Shown here piece by piece: positions 44,641-56,444 of a DNA stretch of 64,000 nt. Position numbers and translations under genes: made by a program. This stretch comes from Gymnopus androsaceus JB14 (Eukaryota > Basidiomycota > Agaricomycetes > Agaricales > Omphalotaceae), in NCBI GenBank assembly GCA_009733575.1, contig ML769439.1, positions 164,970-228,969 on the forward strand, in the 5' to 3' direction. How positions within the stretch are numbered: the stretch's first letter is position 1; each line of letters begins with the position of its first letter. The notes under the pieces are model-generated. The model saw only the letters and a list, made by a program, of their open reading frames with translations, was not told the origin of the DNA and made no database searches.

Positions 44641-45654
44641 TCAGGACAACTTCGTTTTCTTGGTGAGAACATTCGACAAGTCACCCAGCGGTAATTTGAA
44701 GGGCATATCGACAGACTCGAACATCAATGCCACAAATTGATATGTCGCGACGCAGACGACGACAAACTCAAATGCTCCTCCAGCTTTGGCTAGTACGAGC
44801 CACAAAACAGTTAAAGATCTAAAGCCAAAGAGAACCAAGAAAGCTTACCTAGAGCGTTTGCGAGAGGTATATTTCCATTTCCTAGCTCTCCGTAAGCTGC
44901 AGCGTTGAGGCCATTAGCGAGCTGATATTGAAAAATATTCCCTAAAAGGTACCACTGGTTAAAAATCACGCTGGGAAGTATACTTTACCAGAGACTCACC
45001 GCCAGTGCAACGTTTATCCTCAAGCTTGTCAGGAAGTAGACGATTGTCAAGAAGGTCCAGAATGCAAAGTAAAATATGAGTGCTTTGTTGTAGTCCGGTG
45101 AACTGGTGCCCCCAGGAAATGTCGATGCAATTTCATGGGCTGGGTCTAAGAGGGCCCCAATCGAAAGCCTTGAAGATGATGGACAAACCGACTGAGAGAC
45201 TATACATGGAGAAGGCAAAATAAAATTACCAGTTTCCGCCGAATGTTATAAACGCGACGCAAGGAAAAGTATTACCTACGAGCTGGTGGTCGTTAGCACA
45301 TAGCCTATTCACCAGTAAATTTGAGCTTACCCATTCCATCACACCCGCAATTATAAGGCCAAGCCCACCAACCATATAATAAGTCCCGAAAAGGGCAGTA
45401 TTCGCTGCTACAGTAGTGTTTCCCCACCCCATCTGAATAAATGCAGTTGGAGCTTGTACCAGAATGAATGTAATCATTCCGAGCGGTGTGGGATTTCCAA
45501 GATTCTTCGCCAGAGGTATGTAAGCGGGGTATCGAAGGAGCCGTTCATACTGCTCTGAAGTGAGTTGGATCGGAGAGCGCTGATCTGAACGTTTGGAAAC
45601 CTCAATCTCTTCAATGGATGCCTTCTCTAGATCGTTTACAGAGTTTGAGGCCAT
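44641..45654 (-). CDS. GPR1/FUN34/YaaH (AceTr) family acetate transporter
   Basis: The start chosen is ATG 45654 (MASNSVNDLEKASIEEIEVS), which gives the usual cytosolic acidic leader. The family signature follows as LGNPTPLGMITFILVQAP. Six membrane segments can be traced: after the signature; TALFGTYYMVGGLGLIIAGV; GNTFPCVAFITFGGNW joined by splicing to LSIGALLDP; ALIFYFAFWTFLTIVYFL; the exon with QYQLANGLNAA; and GGAFEFVVVCVATYQFVALM ending in VDMPFKLPLGDLS. Four introns are in frame. Such proteins (Ady2/Ato type) move acetate or other monocarboxylates with protons, or ammonium, across the plasma membrane. No lesion seen. Confidence 0.93.
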
Positions 45655-45790
45655 AGTGGGAAGATACGAGAAGATATAAGTCGATATTTGTCTTTTTATC
45701 GGATAGAGCCTGAGATGGGGTGAGAAGACTCCACACATCCTCTTCGTACAAATGAAGTTCATTTTCAAGTGCACCATGATCTTTCGGACA

Positions 45791-45876
45791 TATCACTGGG
45801 TCTAGTTGTGAGAGAGAGGCGTTAAATACTCTTGTATCACTGGGTCTATGTGTGAGAGATGCATTAAATACTCTTG
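45791..45876. repeat. Two-copy tandem repeat (about 43 bp)
   Basis: TATCACTGGGTCTA...AAATACTCTTG occurs twice in tandem (45791-45834 and 45835-45876) with a 2-bp length difference. It lies about 140 bp upstream of the AceTr start and so within its probable promoter or 5' UTR. Confidence 0.8.
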
Positions 45877-45879
45877 ACG

Positions 45880-46960
45880 AGAAAAGAACTTACTTCCATA
45901 ATGTGGACCGTGCCAAGAGGTGGTGGAAATTCTATTTTCCGAAAAAAAAGGTTAGAATTTCTGTCTCCAAGTCGCCTCTTCTCTGCTGATATTTGCGCCA
46001 AACAGATACGAATTGCCTTGACCCGGTGAATACCGCTAATATAGTAGAGGGACCAATATCAGTCGTACAATCAGGGACATGGTGTTCTTTTACTTTTTAC
46101 GCTTTTCCGCTTTGGGATTCGCAAAATTCATATCGTACTCTCGATTATAGCCAGCTCTTGAAAGGACTCTGAACATTCGACACAAATCAAGCCACTGTTG
46201 ATAGCGTTTTTCTTGAAAATACCTCCAAAGGAAGTGGCTATAACTGGAGAAACACCAGCGACTTTGAGAGCGATACGCTTAAGGTGTCATTTGTAGTTCG
46301 ATCGCCCGCTTTTAGCTCCAGCAACGTGTAAGCGAGGTCGGATACACGACGAGGTAGGCTTTGTTGATGAGAATTTCTGGGCTTGAAGGGCTCGGTGTCG
46401 ATACTTTTGATTGAGAGATCCTTTTTCGATTGCAGTTTGGGAAAAGGTGGGTGATAGGTTGTCAGCGCGTCGTAGCATTGAACTGAAGTCAAGGTCCTGA
46501 AATTTACTCTGCCATTGTTTATACCATCAAGAGTATCCAGCTATAGAGTCGGTCTCATGCAAAACCGAGCTCGTACCTGAAGAAGCACGTTTCCGTTGCT
46601 GCCGGTAGTTCGCATCACCGACGCGCTAGCGCCACACTATGACGCAGCAACTTCCGAGTGGCCGTGCGCATCTACAGTGACAAGCTGGCTCAAGGTAGCA
46701 GCAAGATACTTCAATTTCAATCCAGAAACTGCAAAGCACGCTTCCAGCAGAGTCATCCGAGGAAGCAAGGGCGAAGAGAGCTAAGATGAGTCCATCCAAA
46801 AACGGATATATATAATCAAATTGAAATATCTCCTGGGTTTCACGGTAAAATCATAAATGAAACACACATACAATCGTTGAGCTATGGAGGCGGAGGCTAT
46901 GATGGCTTCCTGAATGAATCTTTACCCTGCTACGTCTCTCCCTCCAAACAAATTTGTCTA
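45880..46960. other. Intergenic, no supported gene
   Basis: Frames of 60-85 codons on both strands (for example 46238-46492 -, 46596-46784 +) have no domain. The region separates two divergently transcribed genes and probably holds their promoters. Confidence 0.45.
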
Positions 46961-48529
46961 ATGCGTCGACGATTCCTCTTCTTCACTGGGTTTGTCATTT
47001 ATTCTCTTCTTTTCCAAATTCCGAGTCGTATCCACCATTGGAGTCAATCGCTCCATCGATGATACCCTAGGCGATTCCGTCACTGGACAGAGGCCTACAT
47101 TTCTACCTGGTACCGCAGGCGTTTGGGAGGATAACACCTGCTCAGGATGTGCTCTTGCTCCTGATGTCAGTAAAGCTTTTGACCAAACATATACTGCTGC
47201 GACCTACAATCCTGATCTGAATAACATCTCTATATCGTTTGATTTTACTGGTGAGTGAAGAAATTATTCACCTTGTGCTCGACTCATTCCTACGTGTAGG
47301 CACCGCCATCTACGTATTTTTTCATTCTCTCAAACTGATGGCGATCCAGACATTAGTTCCTCCACGAAAGGCCAATTTTACCCTCGACGGGACATTGGCC
47401 AGCACGTTTACCCATACACCCGACACCAGTACCAGTGCTCCTGATTTTTATTTCAACGAAAGTGCTTTGGCGTTCTCAAAAACTGGCATGAAAAACATTA
47501 GCCACCAGATGGTGATTAGTACCTCGGGTCTTAACTCCAGTGAGTTCAACTTTAGTTGCGTATCGTGACCATGCTAACCGACACCTCCTTTCTATAGATT
47601 TCTATCTGAACTTTGATTACGCCCTTTATACGTGAGCTACTTTTGCAATCCGTAGCCTGAGACCGCAAACTCAGCCTCGTTATCGTGTTTGCAGATTCCC
47701 GGACCCAGCGGTCACTACGACATCCAGCTCCGCAACATCTACATCTACATCTACAACGACCGCGTCCAGTACATCATCATCATCATCATCCACACCCATT
47801 GGTGCCATTGTAGGTGGAGCAATAGGTGGGCTGGCTGCTCTCGTAGCTCTGGTAGCAGGCTTGCTCTTTTGCTATCGCCGCAAATATCCAAAGGAAAAAC
47901 ACCACGAAGATGACCCCAATAGTGTTTTCCACCGAGAAATCGATCCATTTATTCTTCCCGCCCCTGGTCCCATTTCTGCTGCAGTAGAGTCCAGCTTTAC
48001 CGATAATCCCTCCAGACCTGCATCCACACACCCAAGCGCCTTCCCTTCCAGCTCAGGGCGGAGTATGATAACATCGATGGTACCGTCTACTGCAGGACTG
48101 GGAGTCGGAACAACTGCAGCTTCTTCAGCGTTATCACCTTTAGCCATGGCCACCGACTCCAAATCCGCTCTACGAGTCCAGAGGCAACAAGAGCTCGAAC
48201 GTCAAATGCAGCAGATACAGCATCAAATGCTCGATTTGCAGAACGAAGCTGCTGAAAGGAATTTCGATATTGGTGGTGCTAATGGTAGTACCGTCAACTT
48301 GAATTCTTCGCAGTCGCGTGCAACGAGTGTGCGGAGGAGTGTGAGATCGCCGGATGGAACTGAGAAATCTGAAGATGTGTCACATCTGAAGGCGCAGATT
48401 CAGGCCATGTCGGAGCATATTGCGATTTTGCAGGACCAGCGAGATAATTCGGAATGGGCGCAGGGGATTAGTGATGAGCCTCCACCAGGATATTCACCTG
48501 CGGCACCCTCACCTGTGCAGGTGAGGTAG
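46961..48529 (+). CDS. Single-pass membrane glycoprotein, paralogue 1
   Basis: The ATG at 46961 starts a hydrophobic signal-like stretch (MRRRFLFFTGFVIYSLLF). The ectodomain VNRSIDDTLGDSVTGQRPTF continues through exons separated by GT-AG introns at about 47249-47298, 47540-47597 and 47632-47694. It includes several N-x-S/T sites and a Thr/Ser-rich stalk. The membrane helix is IGAIVGGAIGGLAALVALVA followed by CYRRKYPK. The cytosolic tail has a coiled coil (RVQRQQELERQMQQIQHQML) and ends with a PPPGYSP motif. Signal-peptide and ectodomain frames differ by one base near 47025, so the start region carries an indel or the true start differs. The architecture resembles Mid2/WSC-like wall sensors. 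A tandem paralogue lies at 49363. Confidence 0.75.
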
Positions 48530-48775
48530 GCTCGAGGGTACTGTACTTGTTGTATTATTAGATTACATTCTATCTTTATTTTGAAGAATCCAAGAGGCAA
48601 GCATGGTTGCTTCGAATGTTCGATTTCCGTTTCCCCGTCGAACGTTGAGCTCTAATGTTGACTTGAAAAATAAATTAACTATAACTTCTGTTTAATCTAA
48701 ATCTTGAATGCCCGGAGTCAATTGTCGAAGGAAGAAAAAACTAGGCGTATGCACATCTCGCAGAACTGACCTGCA

Positions 48776-48859
48776 AGTCCGCGGCGTGGTTCGAACACGC
48801 GGCTTCAAGATGCGACCAACATATTGCAATCTCACACTCTACCACTGAGTTACGCGGAC
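48776..48859 (-). tRNA. tRNA-Cys (GCA) with a 12-nt intron
   Basis: The acceptor stem GTCCGCG pairs with CGCGGAC; T8 and A9 follow. The D arm is ACTC-AGTGGTA-GAGT, the anticodon stem TGAGA/TCTTG with loop TTGCAA, and the T arm GCGTG-TTCGAAC-CACGC. The anticodon GCA and discriminator U73 both indicate cysteine. The loop is 12 nt longer than normal, the expected place for a tRNA intron. A and B box sequences are intact. Confidence 0.93.
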
Positions 48860-49362
48860 TTGACTGCCTACCATAGTTATTGGGATTGATGAGACAGTCA
48901 ACAAAAGTTGAATTGACCAGAAACGCAGCGAGAAGGCACTCAATGCACAAAGAACTGGCCTGGATTCCCTTTTGCTTCCTCTCTCAACTCCCCACCAGCC
49001 GGGGAAACGGGAAGGAGATTTACGGAGCCAAAACGCGTCTAGCGCGCGCTAATCTGCTTCGTTTCACCGTTCATGCTGCTTCGACTTCATGCTGCTTTGA
49101 CTTTCCCTCTTCTTCTTCATCCTTGGGATGAACTACTTAAAGCTGAGGATGGCCCATTGTTGAAATCACGAATTAATCAACTATGCATCGCATGTGAGTT
49201 GTAATTAATCAACCTTGTAGAATGAACTGAGGTCGAAAACCCGAACTTTAACTAAAGACATCAATGACTGCTTGTGGCCTAACAACCACAGATTCAATTT
49301 TGCACGTCGTCAAGCTGTACTGTGATTGACTCTCTTCTTTTCCTTCATGATCGTTTGACTCA

Positions 49363-51181
49363 ATGCGAGGGCAAACTTTCTCTTCACTGTTCTTGCCTGG
49401 TGCATTTTTATTTCTGGTCCTTTTCTCCAATGTCGTAGTCGTTCTTTCTACTGCGGCCGTCAATCGCTCCATTGACGATTCTTTGGGCGACTCTGTTACT
49501 GGACAAAGGCCAATCTTCCTACCTTCGACCGCAGGTGTTTGGGCGGACCAAACGCAGTGTTCAGTAGTGGCAGCCCCATGTGGTCTTCTCCCTCCTATTA
49601 CAAGTGCTTTTGATGGAACATATACCGCCGCAACCTATAATCCTGGGCTCGACAATATGTCGATAACCTTTGACTTTACTGGTAAGCGAACAGCATGCTT
49701 CTCATCCAGCGCTATCGAAGCTCACAACTCGGTTTATCCTTAGGTACAGCTGTCTATATCTTTTTCATCCTCGCAAACAATCCTGCGGATGGAATCACTG
49801 CTACTACCGCTGCCAATTTCACCATCGATGGTGCTTTATCCGGTACCTTCAGCCATTCGCCCGACAGCAGTGCTCCGGATTTCCAGTTCAACCAAAGCTC
49901 CTTGGCTTTTTCCAAGACTGGTATGAAAAATGCAACGCACCAGATGATCATTAGCACGTCCGGCCTTAGTGAAAATGTGTGGGTGAACTTTGATTACGCA
50001 CTATATACGTGAGTCCTTTCTACTTGTATTGCCAAATTTCCCGTTCATCTTCATTTTTCAGATTCCAAGAAGGAGTAGCGATCACATCATCGGGTTCCCA
50101 TTCCTCCACTGCAAGTCGTTCCTCGACATCTTCCACTCCCTCGCCATCATCCTCGTCTTCTCCCGAGGCTGGAGCTGGCGCTTCCTCTTCCTCCTCGCAC
50201 ACAGGTGCAATCGCTGGAGGAGTCATCGCAGGATTGGTCGCAATCGGTGCTCTAATAGTGGCTATATTCTTCTGTCGCCGCCGCCAACGTCGGATGCATC
50301 AGTTGAGCAGCGGCGACCACGAAGCCAGCACCAACAACTCGGGTATACCGCGAGAAATCAACCCATTCATGCTACCCGCCGAACAACGACCCGCTCCTGC
50401 TCCAATGTCGGAGTATCAGAGCTCCAGCTTAGGTCTCCCAGGCAATCTTTTTCGATCTATGGAAATGTACCTAGCGAAACCGCGCGCACCTCCCGACCGA
50501 GCGATGCTGAAACGTCCCAGAATCAGAGTCACTACGCTGAAAGCTCTGTAGGCGCCATGAGCAGCAACGAGGATCACAGCCCTCAATACCAGAGTCGATC
50601 TGTTATATCTACTCTTCCATCTGGGCGCATCGTCATGTCCGCTGGTACAAGTCGGGATTATCTCCCCGCTACTGTTCTATCAGCGGCATATCCTTCCTCT
50701 GGAATCCTCGATAGCCGTGCGCATTTCCTTTCAGGAACCTCAACCTCAACATCCACAGATGCAAACCCTCCTGTGCCCTTGTTAGCTCCTGCTCCTAATA
50801 CCAAAGCTGAACTACGGCATAGGCGACAACAGGAGCTCGAGCGCCAGATGCGGGTGATTAACGAGGAGATTGAGGATTTGAGAAACGAAGCTGCGGAGCG
50901 TGCTGAGGGTGACTACTACTACTACTACCACTTCTTCTGCTACTTCTCCATCACAGACTTCCCCTCCTGTGAGTCTGGTATCTCGAAGAAGTACACGGAA
51001 GAGTAGTAGAGGGGTAGATGGTAACTTGGACGTGGTACAGATGAAGGAGCAGATTAGGGCCATGTCGGAGCAGATTGCGTTCTTGCAGTCTCATCAAAAT
51101 TCTGCGTGGGCGCAGGGGCTTAGCGATGAACCTCCTCCAGGGTATTCTCCTAATCCTGTAGAAGTGAATGCGGTGCATTAG
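49363..51181 (+). CDS. Single-pass membrane glycoprotein, paralogue 2
   Basis: The start MRGQTFSSLFLPGAFLFLVL is a clear signal peptide. The ectodomain (VNRSIDDSLGDSVTGQRPIF ... ATYNPGLDNMSITFDFTG) matches paralogue 1 exon by exon, with introns at 49682-49742 and 50009-50061. A Ser/Pro-rich stalk precedes the helix IAGGVIAGLVAIGALIVAIF and a CRRRQRR stop-transfer. The tail holds the coiled coil HRRQQELERQMRVINEEIED and ends in PPPGYSP. Two one-base frame changes (near 50446 in a T run, and near 50905 at the start of an ACT repeat) compensate each other; both flanking frames and the middle frame are conserved relative to paralogue 1. They are therefore likely assembly errors. Confidence 0.8.
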
Positions 51182-51334
51182 ATGGCGGTTTGATTTTCAC
51201 TCCTTTCTCGGATACTCACGACGATCCTTTCTATGTATCTTGATAGTTATACCATTTCTGAATCAGTATATACCTATTTATGTGGAACAAGGGATACAAA
51301 GAATAAATGTATAAACAATACAACATCTACGTAG

Positions 51335-52411
51335 TTAAGATGATGATTCGAATTTGAACCGATGAGTGGGTGCTTTTCGACTCGGATGCTGTTGTTCCCA
51401 ACTCCTACTGCTCTGTCCAGTCTAGTGCCGAACAAATGTCAGCGATGCATTGACCACTAGTAAACTCGAAATACACACCCTCGTAGTACTTGCGGGCACT
51501 AGCGGACGAGGAATTATGCCTTGTGCGAGAAGTATATCTACAAGACTTTCCTTGTCAGGGAGAGTAATATGTAAACTTAAAACGTGAAGAAACGAAGGAC
51601 GAACCTCGAGGCCTGTATCTGAAGGTAAACGATACATACGGCCTTGTATCCATTTTGTGTCCATCTACCATATCCACAGTAGGTAGCGGTACGTTGTATT
51701 CCTCCCCAAACCTTGAAGGCGTTCAAGAGGATTTTTTTTTCTTAATGAACAACAAGTAGATATGTATCATAGCGACTTACTTTACATGATGTGTTCCTCC
51801 CTTCTTGGATCGTTCGTGGAGTACCTGTGATTCTAGCGTGGTAGAGCTGTATTCGTGCTGTAAAGGCTGACGAACAACGCGATTGATATGTAATCGCCAG
51901 AGGTCCAGGATGATTACACCGAACTTGGTATAGTCTACGGTGGATAGATGATCATCGTCGTCTGGAATGATCAGATAAAATCCCATGAGAAATATTGAGA
52001 AGCTAGACTGAGACCCTCACCAGTCACTTGGATCTCTGAAAAAACAAGATCTCGACGAGTATAGTCTGACGTCCGGGTGTATGATACGCGGAGGGTGTCT
52101 GGTTTGTCGGGAAAGCCTTGGGCGGGTAGCATAACATGGCGACTGCACTCTACGCCGTCGATGGTTATGATCGCTTCGAGAGCGACGTCTCTTATGGCGT
52201 TGTGCCAGAATACGGAGAAACTCTGTGTAGAGTGAGTTATTTCTGTTGTAAGAATAGGACGAGGGCAGGATGGCATTACCTTTCCTGCTTCGGAAGAAAT
52301 GTATCCAGCGGCATTGGTACTATTGCCATTGCGAGATGACACAGCGCAGTGGGTATCTAGTCCGACACCGTCTACAGAGATCCAGGCAGAGTATGGACCA
52401 AGAGAAAGCAT
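51335..52411 (-). CDS. DUF7918 domain protein
   Basis: The ATG at 52411 gives MLSLGPYSAWISVDGVGLDT, the typical start of this basidiomycete-expanded family. Landmarks follow in order: ISSEAGK spliced to SFSVFWHN, ITIDGVECSRHVM, FSEIQVTDDDDHLS, GVIILDLWRL and VLHERSKKGGTHHVK spliced to FGEEYNVPLP. A short C-terminal helix (LLAQGIIPRP) and a basic/Ser tail follow, ending with TAA at 51335-51337. Five introns keep frame. The domain is a beta-rich fold of unknown function. No lesion seen. Confidence 0.88.
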
Positions 52412-52931
52412 ATTTGGTGAGTTGGCTAGAATGGAGAGAAAAAAAGTGAGAGACGCTGTTGAGGTGGGGCGAATATAAGTATGAATCACCAGCGTTTCCG
52501 AGTGAGTCATTTTATCATCTCTTGGAACCTACGTATAGGCGCAGTGGACCTCCAGGAGGCGATAATTGGCGAACACGAGCCGCGTTATCACAATCAGCAA
52601 ATATTCCTCACAGTGAATCTGCCGGTGGGTACACAATGGATCTAAATCTCTGCGTGCAACGGGACATGTCAGTTCCTTGGACATACAATGAATTCTTGAC
52701 AGTGCTGGCCGGCAAAAGCAGGTCGAGAGGCTCGGGTATGTCCATTTGAAGAAGCAAAGCAATAAAGCAGTAGACAAAGCAAGAGGAATCACGAGTATAA
52801 AATCAGGACCAAGATTGAGTTACGCTGTGAAAGAAGTTGTGATATCGCACTTCTTTATTTTCACATCATATCACATTTTGGACGTGGGGTATACCCTGCA
52901 GGAATCCGCGTGGTAGCCTCGAGCGAGCACA

Positions 52932-53252
52932 ATGAAGGATCCGTATGAGTCCGAGCAGTTTCCTGTATTTTTACCCAATGGAGCTCCAGTGACTGTGGAT
53001 GACAGGCGCCGCCTGTGGCAGTGGAAGCAGCTATTCACAGAAGCTATGTCAGGCCAGCTACCTGTAAAGAGCTTATGCTTATTTAAGGAAAACATTAGCT
53101 GTAAGGTATGTGATGAGGTCGAGTCAAGGAATACGGAACGAGGACCGATAGATTTGAATTTTGGTGAATTATGTTGCCGGTTGAACGAAGTATCTTCATC
53201 GGATGCAGTTATAGATACAGTAGATCCGGAGAGTTCCTTGAGCACAGAATGA
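52932..53252 (+). CDS. Uncharacterised small protein (106 aa)
   Basis: A single open frame MKDPYESEQFPVFLPNGAPV...KENISCKVCDEVESRN ending TAG. It has a protein-like composition and a CKVC pair, but no recognised domain. It may be a first exon of the BTB gene or an independent gene; no donor site was clearly preferred. Confidence 0.35.
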   Translation: MKDPYESEQFPVFLPNGAPVTVDDRRRLWQWKQLFTEAMSGQLPVKSLCLFKENISCKVCDEVESRNTERGPIDLNFGELCCRLNEVSSSDAVIDTVDPESSLSTE

Positions 53253-53398
53253 GAATAGCAGAAGAGACCCATGCTGCGACTGGTCGAGGATGTCGAACGA
53301 AGAGCAGAATCACTGACCTAGGACCGGCAGCCTGGTGCGCAATGTCACATCAGGTGACAGGTGACTTTTAAATTTCGCTTTTTGCTTTTTGCTTCTTC

Positions 53399-55383
53399 AT
53401 GGAGATTGACGTCCAGCCAAACTGGGCTAATGATCCTCGAGCATATGGTCTCGCAGATGGTCTCGCAGAATGGGCCGATGATCCTCGAGCATATGGCCTG
53501 AGGAGCCCAAATCTTGAACTGGGTTTTCCTGACGATCTTCTCGACCCTCATGACCTTGTTCAGCTTGACGGACCGTCAAATTCTACTACAGGGACCGCTC
53601 CAGAACAGCCAAATAATCACAGCGAAGATGTATCCGAAAATCCAGCAGATCTACCAGCGACACAGCCTGCAATAGACGTTAAACCAGAGGAACATTTGCC
53701 TGTCCCATCTGGTAGTAACACCGACCGACAGGATAATGAGGAATCTTCGAATGGACCACCTCCAAGCCAGCCTTTTCCTCTTTCGCCTCCCACCGTTCCA
53801 GTTGTCCTTGATTGTTTTGACATTCCATCTCCTGCCCCGAGCAGTGACGATGAGGATTTGCCTGATGCGGCGCAACTACTCAGCCAACTCTTCAGACCCA
53901 AGCGAAACTCAAAGGAGACTGTCAAGGATGAACCTTCTAAAGATGAGGACGATGATATTCAAATACTGGACGGAGATCCAACTGTTTGTGTCTTTTTTAA
54001 TCTGATTTCGCTACGGTTCTTATTGGTTTTTTCTGTGTAGTCTTCCGCTCCAAGGTCCGCGAAATCTCTTGGGAAGCAGCGAGCAGAAGTGCCACCTTCT
54101 GCTTTAGCTGGTCCTGGGCCGACCACGCAATTAAATCTGAAACGAAAATACGCGGAATTCGCGTCAGCCTCTCAACCATCCCCGAGCCCGAGACCCAAGC
54201 AGCGCATCAGAAGCTCCCCTTTACCGGTGAAGAAGCTAGTCCTTCACTACCTGCAGACTTTCTGAAATCCCGATGGCACGATGAATTTGTGTATTTGGAT
54301 GGAAGTGTCATCATCCAAATTAATTCTACACGCTTCAAGCTGCATAGAACATCATTGGTGGAGCACTCGTTGTGGTTTAAGGAGCGATTTGGATCTGAAA
54401 GAAATCCAGACGAACTGTGTGGGGAGCCTTTGAAGTCGATTCCAGTATACATTCTGGACGGAGTCGTCGAGGAGGCCGATTTTGTAAATTTGTTGGTTGC
54501 AGTGCGAGAGGCCATGTATGTATACCTTTTTCCGTCTTACGATTGTGCACATCCTGATGACTCACTGATGCAGCACCTATATCGACAATCCTCCAGACTT
54601 ATATACGCTCATCTCGATCCTGCGGGCTTCCCACAAGCTCGGGTTTACGAGATTCAAGTTTTGGGCGACGCGGTTGTTGGAGAAGATGTGGCCCGCAGAG
54701 TTGGATCCTATCTCGACCACGGCCCCAGTGGATGCAACCTCACTGAACCTCGACAAGACATGTCTTTCTACACGTCTCTCTCCTATCGATGCCACAGCCG
54801 TCGTTTCACTCGCGCGCGAATGTGGTATCCAGAGTGTTCTAAAGCGGTCACTCTATGAACTCATACGAAGTGAGGGCTTTGGTCATTTGACGAACCAAAT
54901 CCCAGACTCCGACCGCAACCTGCTCATCTCAGCACGAGAGAAGCTCACTCAGTTGTGGATGGAATTACAGTTTCCCCCGTCACCGTCTTTTCCTGAATGT
55001 CCATTGCTCGCCGCTGGTCCTGCTGCACCAACCAATGCATGTACTGCGTGCGATCCCGTCCGGGATGATAATGCTTTTAAAAGCACGTTCTCCTTCATGT
55101 GCACCCACCAGCTCCTCCGCCACCACCCGATGACATTGCTTACGATCCTCCCGCTCCGCTGCCGTTGTCCATTGCCTATCTCTATGATCCGCTCAGTGGA
55201 CTCGAGAAGCTTGCCCAACTGAATTGGGAGGGTCTTTCTGTGCCTGCTGGTGGTGCGGGTTTGGGCTCGGGAAGGACGCCCGGACTAGGTTATTGTCCTA
55301 CCTGCGCTCGAGCTCGAAGGGAGTTTTTTGCCAGTCTTAGGATGGAGTGGTGGGAGATCTTTGGGAATGTGTTTGGGTGTTGA
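53399..55383 (+). CDS. BTB/POZ domain protein, agaricomycete type
   Basis: The ATG at 53399 starts an acidic, Pro/Ser-rich N-terminal region with an internal near-duplicate (DPRAYGL twice within 24 residues). The BTB domain begins at SRWHDEFVYLDGSVIIQINS near 54270, with FKLHRTSLVEHSLWFKERF. After an intron at about 54515-54572 it continues TYIDNPPDLYTLISILRASH, KLGFTRFKFWATRLLEKMWP and VVSLARECGIQSVLKRSLYE. The family C-terminus is LLISAREKLTQLW ... CTACDPVRDD ... YLYDPLSGLEKLAQLNWE, ending TGA 55381. The intron joining the N-terminal region (after DGDPT, 53983) to the BTB exon is uncertain, and a one-base break lies near 55090-55110. BTB domains usually mediate dimerisation or Cullin-3 binding. 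Confidence 0.8.
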
Positions 55384-56444
55384 ATGCTTTGCTTTATTCT
55401 GCAGTTTTACATTTATTTGCTAGACTTGTTTTGCTCGCTGGCTCACTTAGACCGCTTTCAGTCATGCATCCAGTGTTTCGAGACGAGGAGTCAAACATCC
55501 TCCTTCCGTTCCCTTTGCCCTCTGACATTTGCTCAGATATTGCTATACTAGGATATCTGTCGTTTTAATGAAATACAGTACATACATCTCGAGTTGTTGA
55601 TTATATTATACCTGTCGTATCGTATATAACCATGACTTGCTTGCTGCCTGTGCTTTAATTGATTGCTCATGTGCCAGGACCTTTCCGTTAGCTGTGGCTT
55701 CGATCTTTGATGCTTTTCACTATCATTCTTTTTAGGCTTGTTTATCACTCGCACAGCGCTCAAGTAAGCCAGGAATTCCACGCAAACTCTATGCGCTATA
55801 GTAGTGGACTACGCCAATACTAGTTTTCGATGGCCAACACCATTCATTGGTATTGATACTCCCGCGTTTCATACCCTGCCTGCTTTTAATGGTAAGGATG
55901 TCGACGCGTCGAAGCTATACATTATTGCTTCACATCGAACAGGGTAATCTAGGGTAACCTCTGGTAACCTTTCAGACTGTTATCGCAGGGTTATGCTCTG
56001 TTATTCTATGTCTTGTCCATCACACGGCGACGACGACACGATTGAACAAATACGGCAAGTATCAAACCTTCGAAATCATGATCTACTCCAGTTTCACAAG
56101 GCTGTATTAGCGGCATTCTATTGCTACGTAGTCTACACTGTAGTCTGTGCAAGCTGCGCGCCGCTTGCGTAGTAGTCTACGAATGGAATTTCCAAGTCTT
56201 CGAGCTCGAGGCAACTCGGACTTCGGGAAGCCCCTGTTTCGCTTTTCGGACAAATATGACAAACGCGGAATGACATAGCGCGGCTGAGTCAACCGAACGG
56301 CATTTCGATTAGGGTGATCCGTATCTACTCGCACTTTGGTTCCACGATAGATGGGTTTCGTCTTTCCCGTCACGGTCTTCCTTCGTTCTAACTTCTAACC
56401 CCCTTTTTTCTCGGTCCCTTCCTTTCCTCTCGGACCCCTTCCGG
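55384..56444. other. Intergenic between BTB and flippase genes
   Basis: No supported gene. A - strand frame at 56107-56373 overlaps the flippase promoter and shows no domain. A CT-rich tract just before 56445 is typical of a fungal promoter/5' UTR. Confidence 0.5.

Noticed and set aside
50009..50905. Programmed frameshifting in membrane paralogue 2
   Set aside because: No slippery heptamer with a downstream structure was evident, and similar one-base breaks occur in unrelated genes nearby.
56107..56373. 88-codon - strand frame upstream of the flippase
   Set aside because: Basic composition and no domain; it lies in the flippase promoter and is probably chance.
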